DNA from: Anaerolineales bacterium
GTDB lineage: Bacteria; Chloroflexota; Anaerolineae; Anaerolineales; Villigracilaceae
Direction: 5' to 3'
NCBI GenBank assembly: GCA_020634885.1
Contig: JACKAW010000009.1
Location: 55,728 to 119,727, forward strand
Length of the DNA: 64,000 nucleotides
Position numbers and translations under genes: made by a program. Under the pieces are notes generated by a model, which was not told the origin of the DNA, did no database searches, and was given only the letters and a program-made list of their open reading frames with translations. Shown one piece after another: positions 38,778 through 47,390 of this stretch. The first letter of the stretch is position 1, and every line of letters begins with the position of its first letter.

Positions 38778-39176
38778 CTATTCCCCGGCAAATTCGTAGT
38801 CACCGGCATCTTCTTCAACAGCCATCACGGGTTCATCAGCAGAACGCTTATCAAGAAACTGTAAAGTCTGGGCAACGATCTTCGTAAAGTATTTCGTTTC
38901 GCTTTTTTCGCGATCCTCATACTTATCGGTCTTCAAACGACCTTCCACAAAGATCAGGCTGCCCTTTTTGAGATATTCCTGACAGACCTCACCAAGCCGT
39001 CCCCACGCCTCGATATTGACCCACTCGGTGCTTTCTTTCACCTCGCCGCTTTTATCTTTCCAGCGATTGCTGACAGCAAGGCTAAAGTGACATACCTTTT
39101 TACCTGTGGGGGTGAACTTACTCTCCGGGTCTCTGCCCAGGCGACCGATCAACTGAACGCGGTTTAGGGTTGGCAT
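38778..39176 (-). CDS. ssb: Single-stranded DNA-binding protein
   Basis: 132 residues, one OB fold: NRVQLIGRLGRDPE, HFSLAVSNRWKDKSGE, TEWVNIEAWGRLGEVCQEYLKKGSLIFVEGRL. The C-terminal tail is short and ends DYEFAGE, lacking the usual DDDIPF peptide that recruits partner proteins. This may be a second, divergent SSB or a lineage feature. The gene is not next to rpsF/rpsR as the primary ssb often is. Confidence 0.92.
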   Translation of the reverse strand: MPTLNRVQLIGRLGRDPESKFTPTGKKVCHFSLAVSNRWKDKSGEVKESTEWVNIEAWGRLGEVCQEYLKKGSLIFVEGRLKTDKYEDREKSETKYFTKIVAQTLQFLDKRSADEPVMAVEEDAGDYEFAGE

Positions 39177-39298
39177 GGCTGTTCCCCTTTCAATACATGG
39201 CTTTTAGATGCAAATTTATGTGTCATAACGGGTCTCCTATTAATCTAAAAGAACTATTTAATTGTGACGTACTTTCGAACAAGGTTATACTTTTGAAA

Positions 39299-39523
39299 CT
39301 ATCCTGCGTTTTCTGCCGGGGTTTCGGTGGTTTCGGTGGCTGCGGGGTCGGCAGGCTTGTCTTTCTTTAGCACAAGCATACCCGTCTTCATTTCAACCAC
39401 GTTGTAACCAGCGGGCAAGGCTTCGAGGGCGCCGTCCTTCACTTCTTTTGAGAAGAAGAACATTCTGCCGTTGGAGTGCAGGTAATAGGTGGTACCTTTC
39501 GAATTCGTATGAGCGTAAGCCAT
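39299..39523 (-). CDS. Small conserved-type protein of unknown function
   Basis: 74 residues. MAYAHTNSKGTTYYLHSNGRMFFFSKEV...ALPAGYNVVEMKTGMLVLKKDK is a beta-rich core followed by an Ala/Thr/Glu/Pro tail. AAGGAG precedes the ATG. Such short proteins recur in Chloroflexota-like genomes, but I cannot name a function. The 122-bp gap to ssb shows no other gene. Confidence 0.65.
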   Translation of the reverse strand: MAYAHTNSKGTTYYLHSNGRMFFFSKEVKDGALEALPAGYNVVEMKTGMLVLKKDKPADPAATETTETPAENAG

Positions 39524-39633
39524 TTTTTTCTCCTTAAATATAAATTGGTGAAACGAGTTTAGAACAAAGTTTCTACACTGTCAAGTAGGAAATAAGCACT
39601 ATTGTCTATACAAATTTAATTTGGAGTTTGGAT

Positions 39634-40467
39634 ATGCAGATCATCTCTTCCCTCTCAGAATTACGAACCGCCCGCCTCTCTCTTACGGGTAGGGTGGGTC
39701 TGGTTCCCACGATGGGGTATCTACACGAGGGGCATCTCTCGCTTGTGCGCCGCGCCAAAGAAGAATGTGACCATGCCATCGTCACCATTTTCGTCAACCC
39801 TACTCAGTTTGGCGCAAACGAAGACCTCTCCAAGTACCCGCGCGACATGGAACGTGACCTAAACTTGCTGCACCCGCTCGGCGTAGACGTGGTGTGGACG
39901 CCCACAGCGGAGATCATATACCCGCCTGGCTATCAAACCTGGGTTGAGGTAGATGCGCTGACAAAAGGCTTGGAAGGCGCGATGCGCCCGGGTCACTTCC
40001 GAGGTGTGGCAACGGTTGTGGCTAAACTATTCAACGCCACCCAGCCGCACAAAGCCTACTTTGGGCAAAAGGATGCCCAACAGGCGGCGGTCATCCGGCG
40101 CATGGCGGTGGACCTGAACTTCCCGCTGGAGGTCATCATCAGCCCCACTACCCGCGAGGCAGATGGGCTGGCGATGTCGAGTCGCAACAAGTATTTGAAC
40201 GAAGCCGAGCGCAAGGCGGCGACGGTGCTATTCCGTGCTTTGAGTGCAGCAAAAGAACTATATGAAGCCGGGGAACGGGATGGGGAAACGCTAAGAAGAA
40301 AGATGAAAGATGTGCTTTCCAACGAGTCTCTGGTGCAGGTGCAATATGTGTCCTGTGCCGATTATGACTCGTTGGAAGAGTTGGACGTGGTCACAGGGAA
40401 AACCCTGCTTTCCATGGCTGTCTATTTGGGGAAAACCCGTCTGATCGATAATTTTGTGTTGGGATAA
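39634..40467 (+). CDS. panC: Pantothenate synthetase
   Basis: 277 residues from the ATG at 39634 (GGAG 8 nt upstream). It joins pantoate and beta-alanine with ATP in coenzyme A synthesis. VPTMGYLHEGHLSLVRRA (nucleotide motif), FVNPTQFG, YFGQKDAQQAAVIRRM and DGLAMSSRNKYL are the family's motifs. panB and panD are not nearby. Confidence 0.95.
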   Translation: MQIISSLSELRTARLSLTGRVGLVPTMGYLHEGHLSLVRRAKEECDHAIVTIFVNPTQFGANEDLSKYPRDMERDLNLLHPLGVDVVWTPTAEIIYPPGYQTWVEVDALTKGLEGAMRPGHFRGVATVVAKLFNATQPHKAYFGQKDAQQAAVIRRMAVDLNFPLEVIISPTTREADGLAMSSRNKYLNEAERKAATVLFRALSAAKELYEAGERDGETLRRKMKDVLSNESLVQVQYVSCADYDSLEELDVVTGKTLLSMAVYLGKTRLIDNFVLG

Positions 40468-40482
40468 TTTTTAGGGGTTCTC

Positions 40483-41367
40483 GTGAAAAAAATACGTTAC
40501 TGGCTCAATCTTTTCAATGCGACGGTGGGGTTTGTAGTTGCCGGAGGGCTTGTATTCATACTGCTTTTCACCAATCGCTGGACAAAAGCAGCCCTGTATC
40601 CGGTGCGCCACGACCTGCCCACGGGTGATTTACTGCGCTCTAAAAATATCCCTTTCGAAGAGGTTACTCTGACCACAACAGATGGATTGAGCCTTGCCGC
40701 CTGGTATACGCCGCCACAAAATAATGCTGTGATCCTTGTTGCACATGGATATAACGATAACCGCCCGGAAAGCTTTCATGTGATGTTTGCGCGGAATGGT
40801 TATGGGGTCTTAAGTTGGGACTTCCGTGCGCATGGCGGCAGCGAGGGAGAACTTTCTACCCTGGGGTATTATGAGCAAATGGATGTGGCTGCGGCGCTTG
40901 AGTTTGCGCTCGCGCAGGAAGGTGTGGAGCACGTCGGCGCGTGGGGCGGCTCGATGGGCGCGGCAACGCTCATCCTTTCGGCGTCAGAACAACCGGAGAT
41001 CGAAGCTCTGGTTGCCGATAGCGCTTTTCCTTCCCTTGATTCTGTCATGCAGTTGAATATGCCTATTAAGTTATTTCAGCCTTTTATTTTGTTTTGGGGT
41101 GAATATTACAGCGGTATGGAATTTGAAGCTGTAAACGCGGAGGCGGTTATTCATGCGATCAGTCCGCGCCCGGTATTTATTATTGACGGCTGGGAGGGCG
41201 GCGCGGTTGAAATGAACGCTCCCTACCGTTTGTACGATGCAGCTCTGGAGCCAAAGGAACTTTGGGTGGAGGATGGCGTTTCACATTTGGGGATGTACGG
41301 GAACAACCCAGCCCGATATGAAAGAAAAGTTATCCGCTTTTTCGATGAGTGGTTATTAACAAGGTAA
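40483..41367 (+). CDS. Alpha/beta hydrolase with N-terminal membrane anchor
   Basis: 294 residues from a GTG with AGGGG upstream. One N-terminal hydrophobic helix (~13-32), then an alpha/beta-hydrolase domain with VILVAHGYNDNRPE (oxyanion), VGAWGGSMGAATLIL (nucleophile Ser in GGSMG), a likely acid in IIDGWEG and His in VSHLGMYG. It resembles BAAT/acyl-CoA-thioesterase-like or YqkD-type extracytoplasmic esterases. The substrate is unknown. Follows panC by 15 nt. Confidence 0.82.
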   Translation: MKKIRYWLNLFNATVGFVVAGGLVFILLFTNRWTKAALYPVRHDLPTGDLLRSKNIPFEEVTLTTTDGLSLAAWYTPPQNNAVILVAHGYNDNRPESFHVMFARNGYGVLSWDFRAHGGSEGELSTLGYYEQMDVAAALEFALAQEGVEHVGAWGGSMGAATLILSASEQPEIEALVADSAFPSLDSVMQLNMPIKLFQPFILFWGEYYSGMEFEAVNAEAVIHAISPRPVFIIDGWEGGAVEMNAPYRLYDAALEPKELWVEDGVSHLGMYGNNPARYERKVIRFFDEWLLTR

Positions 41368-41377
41368 TGTGTATAAA

Positions 41378-41414
41378 AAAACAGGGACAGCGTGTTCTGC
41401 CGTCCCTGTTTTTG
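41378..41414. terminator. Terminator after the hydrolase
   Basis: AAAACAGGGAC ... GTCCCTGTTTTT, 12-bp stem and T5. Confidence 0.85.
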
Positions 41415-41427
41415 AAACTAAGAGAGC

Positions 41428-41555
41428 GTTTCTTAAGTCAGACCCAAAAGGTTTTTTCCTGCAAACCAAAGCCGAGGCTGCAAGAATCCGCCGTTTAATT
41501 GTCGTTTTCGTTAGCATGGGAAACCTTTAGGGTCTCTGCTAACGAGTTAAGAAAC
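41428..41555. repeat. Nested inverted repeats in the gap
   Basis: GTTTCTTAA (41428-41436) pairs with TTAAGAAAC (41547-41555); inside it TCGTTAGCA (41508-41516) pairs with TGCTAACGA (41537-41545). A 128-nt structured segment with no gene, next to the lipoprotein stop. Confidence 0.55.
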
Positions 41556-41562
41556 AGTCCAG

Positions 41563-42798
41563 CTAAGGTCCCCATTTCATGGATTGCGCAAACGGCAGCA
41601 GGGAGAGCATGGGGCTGCCATTGGTGTAGTATAGCTCCGCTGCTCCTCCGTAGACGATCTGGTTGTTTTGACCGTTGGCAATGATCACGAAACTGGCATC
41701 AGGCGCCCAGAGCGCTTCATTCATGTAGCTGAATATCTCAGGGCGGAGGACGGTTCTACCGGTCACACCATCTGATGCAGAGCGGACAAGTTGCAACTGA
41801 ATGGGGTTGTTATCAAAGGCGGTGGCAGCCGGTACACTGGCATAAAAATAATATAACTGTCCATCGGGTGCGATGAAGGGGTTATCCGATACTTCCAGCG
41901 GGTCGTTGTCGTAATCGCCGAGCAGCAGGGTGGTGACACTGCCTGTGTTCGTATCCACCCGCCACAGCCCGGCAGCGAACATGCCTGAAAAGGGATTGCC
42001 AGAGTAAAGGGATGAGCCATCGGCGCTGAGGGAGTAATCACCGCAACAGATAATGGCGCGGTTTTCGCCTACGAGCCGCACAAGTGCGCCCCCATTCATG
42101 TAGTAAACCGCCATGGATGCGCCTTCATAATAGCCCAGTGTGATGACAAGCTTACTACCATCGGCAGAAAACAACTCAGGGCGGTAAAGTTCACGCGGAA
42201 TAAAAAGCCCGGCACTGGGTTCGTCTATGATGTCATCCAAGACCCGGTTGGATTGTCCACTGATGATGGAATAGAAGTTCAAGCCCTTGTAGCCAAAGGC
42301 AATGGTTTCGCCATTGGGTGAAAAGACGGGGCTGCTTAGTTTGGTCATGAATGAATCATTTTCATCCACAGGACCGCCATCTACCAACAGGCTGCGGTTG
42401 CTGCCATCGGCATTGACGTTCATTAGTTTGTTATCTGCCACATATACAACGCTGCCATCCACTTGAGAGACATCGAACTCTGTAACGTTGACGGGTTCAA
42501 AGGTTAGCTGGGTGATGGTCTTTCCGTCTCGTTCCAGGCGGTAGACCTGTTTGAATTGCGCGCCATCGTTGGCAAGGTAATACATGGAGCGTGGCAAAAG
42601 GCTGGATGGTGAGTCACCAGCCTCGGGCGCGGTTTGAGCGGCACTTCCATCCCCAGGACCTGCCGTGAGCGCGGCAAGGGTGGCGGCGACAATCGTTTCT
42701 ACATTGGCGGGTTGTCCTCCGGCTGGGGCAAGCGGGTTGGCACAGGCAATGGCAAGAAAAAGCAATGCAAACAGGGCTAAAATCTTTTTGTTGTTCAT
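41563..42798 (-). CDS. Beta-propeller (TolB/WD40-like) lipoprotein
   Basis: 411 residues from the ATG at 42798 (GAGGAGACT upstream). Lipobox IACA at the end of the signal. Repeated units such as YLANDGAQFKQVYRLERDG, SSPVFSPNGETIAFGYKG, PELFSADGSKLVITLG, YSLSADGSSLYSG and WAPDASFVIIANGQNN have the S-P-D/N-G pattern of TolB/PD40 propeller blades. It is probably a surface scaffold or binding protein. It is last in the order CBS-permease-DarA-DarA-this gene, but a terminator precedes it. Confidence 0.75.
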   Translation of the reverse strand: MNNKKILALFALLFLAIACANPLAPAGGQPANVETIVAATLAALTAGPGDGSAAQTAPEAGDSPSSLLPRSMYYLANDGAQFKQVYRLERDGKTITQLTFEPVNVTEFDVSQVDGSVVYVADNKLMNVNADGSNRSLLVDGGPVDENDSFMTKLSSPVFSPNGETIAFGYKGLNFYSIISGQSNRVLDDIIDEPSAGLFIPRELYRPELFSADGSKLVITLGYYEGASMAVYYMNGGALVRLVGENRAIICCGDYSLSADGSSLYSGNPFSGMFAAGLWRVDTNTGSVTTLLLGDYDNDPLEVSDNPFIAPDGQLYYFYASVPAATAFDNNPIQLQLVRSASDGVTGRTVLRPEIFSYMNEALWAPDASFVIIANGQNNQIVYGGAAELYYTNGSPMLSLLPFAQSMKWGP

Positions 42799-42819
42799 AG
42801 TCTCCTCATTAAATAAAAT

Positions 42820-42857
42820 AAAGACGTAAAACAGCCCCCCTGTTGCTTCACGTCTTT
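42820..42857 (-). terminator. Terminator after the second DarA-like gene
   Basis: AAAGACGT ... ACGTCTTT with further pairing ACAG/CTGT around a G6 loop; on the minus strand it is followed by TATTTTATTT. Confidence 0.65.
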
Positions 42858-42869
42858 GCGGCAAAATAA

Positions 42870-43130
42870 TTAAATTCGTTCGAAGCGGTTCACCGGCACA
42901 ACAAAGAGAGTGGCGCGGCTTTTGCTTTCCATGGAGGGCAGGGCATTGCGAACAACTTGAAAAGCATCATCCACTTTATCTTCGTCCACACCGAGCAGCA
43001 TGGTCACCACGCCCCTGCGCAAAAACCCGCCGGTGGAGGCAATGCGTGTGACGCGAAAACTGCCTGCTGTAAATGCCTGCGTAAGAGTATCGGCGTCATT
43101 ATCTTGTACGATAACAATGATCATTTTCAT
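42870..43130 (-). CDS. Cyclic-di-AMP receptor-like protein (DarA/PstA family), paralog 2
   Basis: 86 residues, a PII-like fold. MKMIIVIVQDNDADTLTQAF, the glycine motif RVTRIASTGGFLRRGVVTMLLGV and the C-terminal FVVPVNRFERI match DarA/PstA (YaaQ), the trimeric PII-like c-di-AMP binders. The T-loop/B-loop region between them is shorter than in YaaQ. AGGAGGATACCCC precedes the ATG. It lies 11 nt after its paralog; both follow the permease gene. Confidence 0.85.
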   Translation of the reverse strand: MKMIIVIVQDNDADTLTQAFTAGSFRVTRIASTGGFLRRGVVTMLLGVDEDKVDDAFQVVRNALPSMESKSRATLFVVPVNRFERI

Positions 43131-43141
43131 GGGGTATCCTC

Positions 43142-43480
43142 CTAAATTTGCTCAAAGCGTTCAACGGGCAAGGCAAATACAGTGGCGCCGCCTACGGTAA
43201 CAGGAACCGGTGCAGGCATGGGCATGGGTGAGCCTTCCATGGGGAGGGTCATGTACTCCACGCGTTGACGGCAGACTTCGTGCAGGGTATTGAGCGCGTC
43301 TTGTAATCGGTTTGAGGGCATTCCAACCAGCAGGGTTGTGTTACGCCTACCGAGAAAACCACCCGCGCTGGCAAGATAGGTCAACGATGCGCCGATGTTA
43401 TGCAGGGCTTTGGTCGCAGGGTCGAAGTCCTGTTCCTGAATGACGGCGACCACTAATAAAAATTCATCAGTTGGTTGCAT
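43142..43480 (-). CDS. Cyclic-di-AMP receptor-like protein (DarA/PstA family), paralog 1
   Basis: 112 residues, normal DarA length. EFLLVVAVIQEQDFDPATKAL, LTYLASAGGFLGRRNTTLLVGM, a Met/Pro-rich loop and VTVGGATVFALPVERFEQI are the hallmarks; VGGATVFxLPVExF is almost identical to Bacillus YaaQ. Binding of c-di-AMP is expected from family knowledge. AAGGAGCATAAATAC precedes the ATG. It sits 27 nt after the permease stop, in one transcript with it. Confidence 0.9.
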   Translation of the reverse strand: MQPTDEFLLVVAVIQEQDFDPATKALHNIGASLTYLASAGGFLGRRNTTLLVGMPSNRLQDALNTLHEVCRQRVEYMTLPMEGSPMPMPAPVPVTVGGATVFALPVERFEQI

Positions 43481-43507
43481 GTATTTATGCTCCTTGTCCT
43501 TGCTATA

Positions 43508-44797
43508 TTAAAACCACGGGTACATAATAGCATATAAAATACTGGCAATGGCGCAGGTTAGTACCATGACGGGAAGTCCACGTTTGATCCACAGTGCGGC
43601 AGTGATGGGTTCGCGGGTCTTTTCAGAGAGGGAGGCAACAATAATATTTGCAGTTGCCCCAATGATGGTTCCATTACCGCCAAAGCCCGCCCCAAAGACA
43701 AGCGCCCACCACAAGGGATTCATATTCATGCCCAATTCTCCTAACCCTTTAATGACGGGAATCAGGGCAATGGTAATCGGCACATTATCTACAACTGCGG
43801 AGAGGGCGGCGACGATCCAAATCATTATGATGCCAAATAGTATGGGGGAGATATCCGAAACCGCACTGAACTGCTTCACCACCACACCCAACACACCTGA
43901 ATGCTCCAACCCACCAACCATGATAAACAGCGAGCCAAAAAAAACAAGCACACTCCATTCGACTCTTTTTAGAATGTCCTGTAAATCGGGCTGTACCCAT
44001 AAAAGGGCAACCGCAGCTGCACCAAGCGCCACTAACGAAGGTTCTGTATTAAGAATGTGATGAACAAAAAATAATAAGATGGCGCCAACCAAGACAATTA
44101 GAATTTTTTTGGCGGTTTCGGGCTGGTTCAATGTCTCTGCCACGTTGAGTTTCATCACCGCTTTGGCGCGTTTAGGACGTTTGGATAATTCCGCTTTAAA
44201 AAGATATTGCAGCAAGAACAGAGCCGCCGCCCACGAAACAAGAATAATAGGCAGGGAATTTACAAGGAAATCAGTGAAAGACAGCCCGGCGGCAGACCCG
44301 ATCAAAACATTGGGCGGATCACCCACCAGTGTGGCAGCGCCGCCCGTATTGGAAAGGATCGCCTCAGCCACAAGGTAAGGAACAGCACTCACACCAAGAA
44401 TTTCACTAATCAAAATAGTGACTGGTGCAATTAATACCACTGTAGTGACATTATCCAAAAGCATGGAAAGTACCGTGGTAATGCTGCCCAGCAGAACGAA
44501 CAGGCGCAAGGGCTTGCCCTGCGAAGCACGCGCCGCCAAAACCGCCAAATATTGAAAGAAACCCGTCGGCTCCAACATGGCAACCAGGATCATCATTCCC
44601 ATTAACAGCCCGAGGGTATTGAAGTCAATCGCCTCAATGGCGGCTTCTTCCGAATAGAAACCCATCACCTTCCCTAAAACGATCATCAAAACCGCGCCCG
44701 AAATGGCAATAATCGAACGATTGATCTTTTCAGAAAAGATCAGGATCAGGCTTCCAAAAAAAATGACACTGGTCATAATCATGGCAAAGACTGACAT
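43508..44797 (-). CDS. ArsB/NhaD-superfamily ion permease
   Basis: 429 residues and about 11-12 membrane helices. The duplicated motif pair DNVTTVVLIAPVTILISE / EAILSNTGGAATLVGDPPNVLIGSAAG and VDNVPITIALIPVIKGLG / GFGGNGTIIGATANIIVAS is that of the ion-transporter (IT) superfamily members ArsB, NhaD and P-protein. The ion is not settled by sequence: Na+/H+ exchange and anion export are both possible. The ATG at 44797 overlaps the CBS-protein stop (TGATG), and two c-di-AMP receptor genes follow. Confidence 0.85.
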   Translation of the reverse strand: MSVFAMIMTSVIFFGSLILIFSEKINRSIIAISGAVLMIVLGKVMGFYSEEAAIEAIDFNTLGLLMGMMILVAMLEPTGFFQYLAVLAARASQGKPLRLFVLLGSITTVLSMLLDNVTTVVLIAPVTILISEILGVSAVPYLVAEAILSNTGGAATLVGDPPNVLIGSAAGLSFTDFLVNSLPIILVSWAAALFLLQYLFKAELSKRPKRAKAVMKLNVAETLNQPETAKKILIVLVGAILLFFVHHILNTEPSLVALGAAAVALLWVQPDLQDILKRVEWSVLVFFGSLFIMVGGLEHSGVLGVVVKQFSAVSDISPILFGIIMIWIVAALSAVVDNVPITIALIPVIKGLGELGMNMNPLWWALVFGAGFGGNGTIIGATANIIVASLSEKTREPITAALWIKRGLPVMVLTCAIASILYAIMYPWF

Positions 44798-45255
44798 CAA
44801 TCCTCCTTCAGCCACGCCGAGAGGATCGCCACCCCAACATCCACACGCGAAGCAATGCCGATCAAAACACCATCGTTGGAAACCACGGGAATATCATGCA
44901 AATTCTGTTGCAGCATCAAGGCATACGCACGCAGCAACCCACAATCTTCCTGCACTGTAATAACGGGCTTCATCATCGGTTTCACGCTCTTATTCAGTGT
45001 TTTAGCAGGCGGGCGCGTCTCTTCCACGGCGCCAAAATCGTGGACAAAATCCACATCGCTGACAAAATTTACAAAATCGGGGAGTTCCAAACTAAGCAAA
45101 TCGCGCATCCCGATCACACCGACAGGATGTTTTTCATCATCCACCACGGGCAGCAAACCAATATGTTTCCTTGCAAAAATCTTCGCAGCATCATAAATCG
45201 TCGTATCTTCCTTAACAAAAACGACATGCTGCTTCATACAGGTTTTTATGATCAT
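44797..45255 (-). CDS. Tandem CBS-domain protein
   Basis: 152 residues from the ATG at 45255 with AAAGGAG upstream; an ATG at 45300 is too early. Two CBS motifs: residues ~7-60 (VKEDTTIYDAAKIFARKHIGLLPVVDDEKHPVGVIGMRDLLS) and ~95-150 (TVQEDCGLLRAYALMLQQNLHDIPVVSNDGVLIGIASRVDV). CBS pairs bind adenine nucleotides, in some transporters c-di-AMP. It is the first gene of the CBS-permease-DarA-DarA unit and probably senses energy or second-messenger state for the permease. Confidence 0.88.
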   Translation of the reverse strand: MIIKTCMKQHVVFVKEDTTIYDAAKIFARKHIGLLPVVDDEKHPVGVIGMRDLLSLELPDFVNFVSDVDFVHDFGAVEETRPPAKTLNKSVKPMMKPVITVQEDCGLLRAYALMLQQNLHDIPVVSNDGVLIGIASRVDVGVAILSAWLKED

Positions 45256-45343
45256 CAATACTCCTTTTGCGTCAAAAAACGCACAAATAATATATACCAC
45301 GAATAGAAAGGATAAAAATATGTTTACGCCCCATACGGCATAA

Positions 45344-45349
45344 TATAAT
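45344..45349 (+). promoter_or_regulatory. -10 hexamer TATAAT, leaderless start
   Basis: Six nucleotides before the ATG at 45356. Confidence 0.6.
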
Positions 45350-45355
45350 CACAGC

Positions 45356-46339
45356 ATGTCACGCAATCTATTCGCCATATTCATTTGCTTAACGTTAATC
45401 GCCTGTCAAGCCGCCGCACAGGTCACCCCAACCCCCATCATGACGCCAACACCCGAGCCGACCTCCAGCCTCGCAGCGACTCTCACACCCGAGCCGACTC
45501 TCTCCCCGACACCAACGCCTCTCACTCACCGGGTGCTGATTCTCTCCATCGACGGTTTTCGCCCCGATGCCATTCCGCTCGCGCCCATGCCCACCCTCAT
45601 GGAATTATTGAATCAGTCTGCCTACTCCCTCTCCGCACAGACGATCTACCCCAGCGCCACACTCCCCGCGCACACCTCCATGCTCAGCGGACAATGCCCC
45701 GACAAACACGGTGTTTTGTGGAACGACTACCTCCCCGAAAATGGTTACGCCCAAGTCACCGACCTGTTTGATGTTGCCCATGCTGCGGGTTTGCAAACCG
45801 TCATGTACGTTGGCAAGGAAAAACTTCAACAGATCACCGAACCGCAAAGCCTCGATATTTTTCAATACATCAATGATCGCGACCTCGTCATCACCGACAC
45901 CCTCATCCAAAACTTCCCCGCCGATTTTGGGGTGATGTTCATTCACTTCCCCACCGCCGATTGGATGGGACACGAATACGGCTGGCTCTCCCCCGAACAA
46001 CTCAGCGTCCTCTTCCGCGCAGACCAGGCAATTGCAAACCTGCTGGCTGAATTAGATAAACGCGGACTGCGGGAAGGGACACTTATCATCATCACCGCCG
46101 ATCATGGCGGACACGAAACCACACACGGCTCCAGCATGACCGAAGATATGACCATTCCGTGGATCGCACTTGGCTCAGGAATCATCCCAGCGCAGTTGAC
46201 CTCCCCTGTCACCACAACCGATACCGCCGCCACCGCCGCGTATGCACTAGGTCTGCCCATACCCGCCGAATGGGACGGCGTACCGATCTATGAAGCCTTT
46301 GGTTTACCCGTGGAAATTCAATCGCGGGGATGCCCGTAA
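45356..46339 (+). CDS. Alkaline-phosphatase-superfamily lipoprotein (nucleotide pyrophosphatase-like)
   Basis: 327 residues. Signal with lipobox IACQ, Thr/Pro linker (~25-58), then a phosphodiesterase domain: ILSIDGFRPDAIP (metal Asp), a nucleophile Thr in YPSATLPAHTSMLSG, IHFPTADWMGHEYG, and IITADHGGHETTHG with Asp-His and His ligands. This matches the type I phosphodiesterase / nucleotide pyrophosphatase family. It acts outside the membrane on nucleotides, lipids or sugar phosphates. Confidence 0.87.
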   Translation: MSRNLFAIFICLTLIACQAAAQVTPTPIMTPTPEPTSSLAATLTPEPTLSPTPTPLTHRVLILSIDGFRPDAIPLAPMPTLMELLNQSAYSLSAQTIYPSATLPAHTSMLSGQCPDKHGVLWNDYLPENGYAQVTDLFDVAHAAGLQTVMYVGKEKLQQITEPQSLDIFQYINDRDLVITDTLIQNFPADFGVMFIHFPTADWMGHEYGWLSPEQLSVLFRADQAIANLLAELDKRGLREGTLIIITADHGGHETTHGSSMTEDMTIPWIALGSGIIPAQLTSPVTTTDTAATAAYALGLPIPAEWDGVPIYEAFGLPVEIQSRGCP

Positions 46340-46383
46340 ATTGAACTTATAATCACACTATCTTTCATTCAAGGAGTTCCACT

Positions 46384-47274
46384 ATGTTACGAATCGGATA
46401 TATTGGTTTGGGGTTGATGGGCAAATCCATTGCACGGAACATTCTAAAAGCAGGTTTCCCTGTAATGGTTCATAACCGCTCACGCGCCGCAGTAGACGAA
46501 TTGGTTGCTGATGGCGCCACCGTTGCAGCCTCACCCAAAGAAATGGCAGAACAGGTAGACATTTTATTTACCAACCTTCCCGATTCTCCTGATGTGGAAA
46601 GTGTAGCCTTGGGTGAAGAAGACGGCGTTATAACCGGCGCGCACCCTGGGTTGATCTTTATCGATAACTCCACCATCAAGCCCGCTTCAGCTCGCTTTAT
46701 CGCAGAACAGCTTAAGAAAAAAGGAGTGCTCGCCCTCGATGCCCCCGTCTCTGGCGGGGATATTGGCGCGAAGAACGGCACACTCACCATTATGGTCGGT
46801 GGAGATGCTCAAGCGCTGGAAAAAGCGCTGCCGGTCTTTCAGGCGATGGGCAAGACCATTACCCACGTCGGCGAAGCAGGTGCAGGGCAGGTGGCAAAAG
46901 CCGCCAATCAGATCATGGTCGCCGCCCAAATGGTGGCAATGGGCGAGTTACTTGTCTTTGCCAAAAAAGCCGGCGTAGACCCGCAAAAAGTGGTCGAAGC
47001 CATTAAAGCCGGAGCCGCCCAATGCTGGACACTCGACGTAAAGCCCCCGCGTCTATTTGACGGCAACCGAAACCCCGGGTTCAAAGCGCACATGCAATTG
47101 AAAGACCTCAACATCGTGCTTGATACCGCCCGCGAGTATGGAATTCCCATTTCAGCCACAAACGAGAACACCAAGCTCTTCTCCTCCATGGTGGAACAAG
47201 GCATGGGCAACCTCGATAACTCTGCTGTGGTGGGTGTGATCGAAAAATTGGCTGGGATCGGGATATTGGACTAA
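46384..47274 (+). CDS. NAD(P)-dependent beta-hydroxyacid dehydrogenase (GarR/HIBADH family)
   Basis: 296 residues. MLRIGYIGLGLMGKSIARNIL is the Rossmann start and family signature, DAPVSGGDIGAKNGTLTIMVGG the substrate loop, and GQVAKAANQIMVAAQ carries the catalytic Lys with Asn. The family includes tartronate semialdehyde reductase, 3-hydroxyisobutyrate dehydrogenase and succinic semialdehyde reductase; the member cannot be fixed here. AAGGAGTTCCACT precedes the ATG, and TATAAT lies about 30 nt upstream, so this gene has a normal leader. Confidence 0.9.
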   Translation: MLRIGYIGLGLMGKSIARNILKAGFPVMVHNRSRAAVDELVADGATVAASPKEMAEQVDILFTNLPDSPDVESVALGEEDGVITGAHPGLIFIDNSTIKPASARFIAEQLKKKGVLALDAPVSGGDIGAKNGTLTIMVGGDAQALEKALPVFQAMGKTITHVGEAGAGQVAKAANQIMVAAQMVAMGELLVFAKKAGVDPQKVVEAIKAGAAQCWTLDVKPPRLFDGNRNPGFKAHMQLKDLNIVLDTAREYGIPISATNENTKLFSSMVEQGMGNLDNSAVVGVIEKLAGIGILD

Positions 47275-47355
47275 AAACATTTTTTGTACACGGATTTAAC
47301 GGACAAGTCTGTTTTTCTCCACAAAGTGCAGGTCAAAACTTCGTGTGCTTTTTGC

Positions 47356-47378
47356 AACTTCGTGGATGAAGTTTTTTT
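47356..47378 (+). terminator. Weak terminator
   Basis: AACTTC-GTGGAT-GAAGTT followed by T5, in the 116-bp convergent gap that also holds a GTACACGGATTT repeat remnant at 47286. Confidence 0.55.
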
Positions 47379-47390
47379 ACAATGTCTTGT

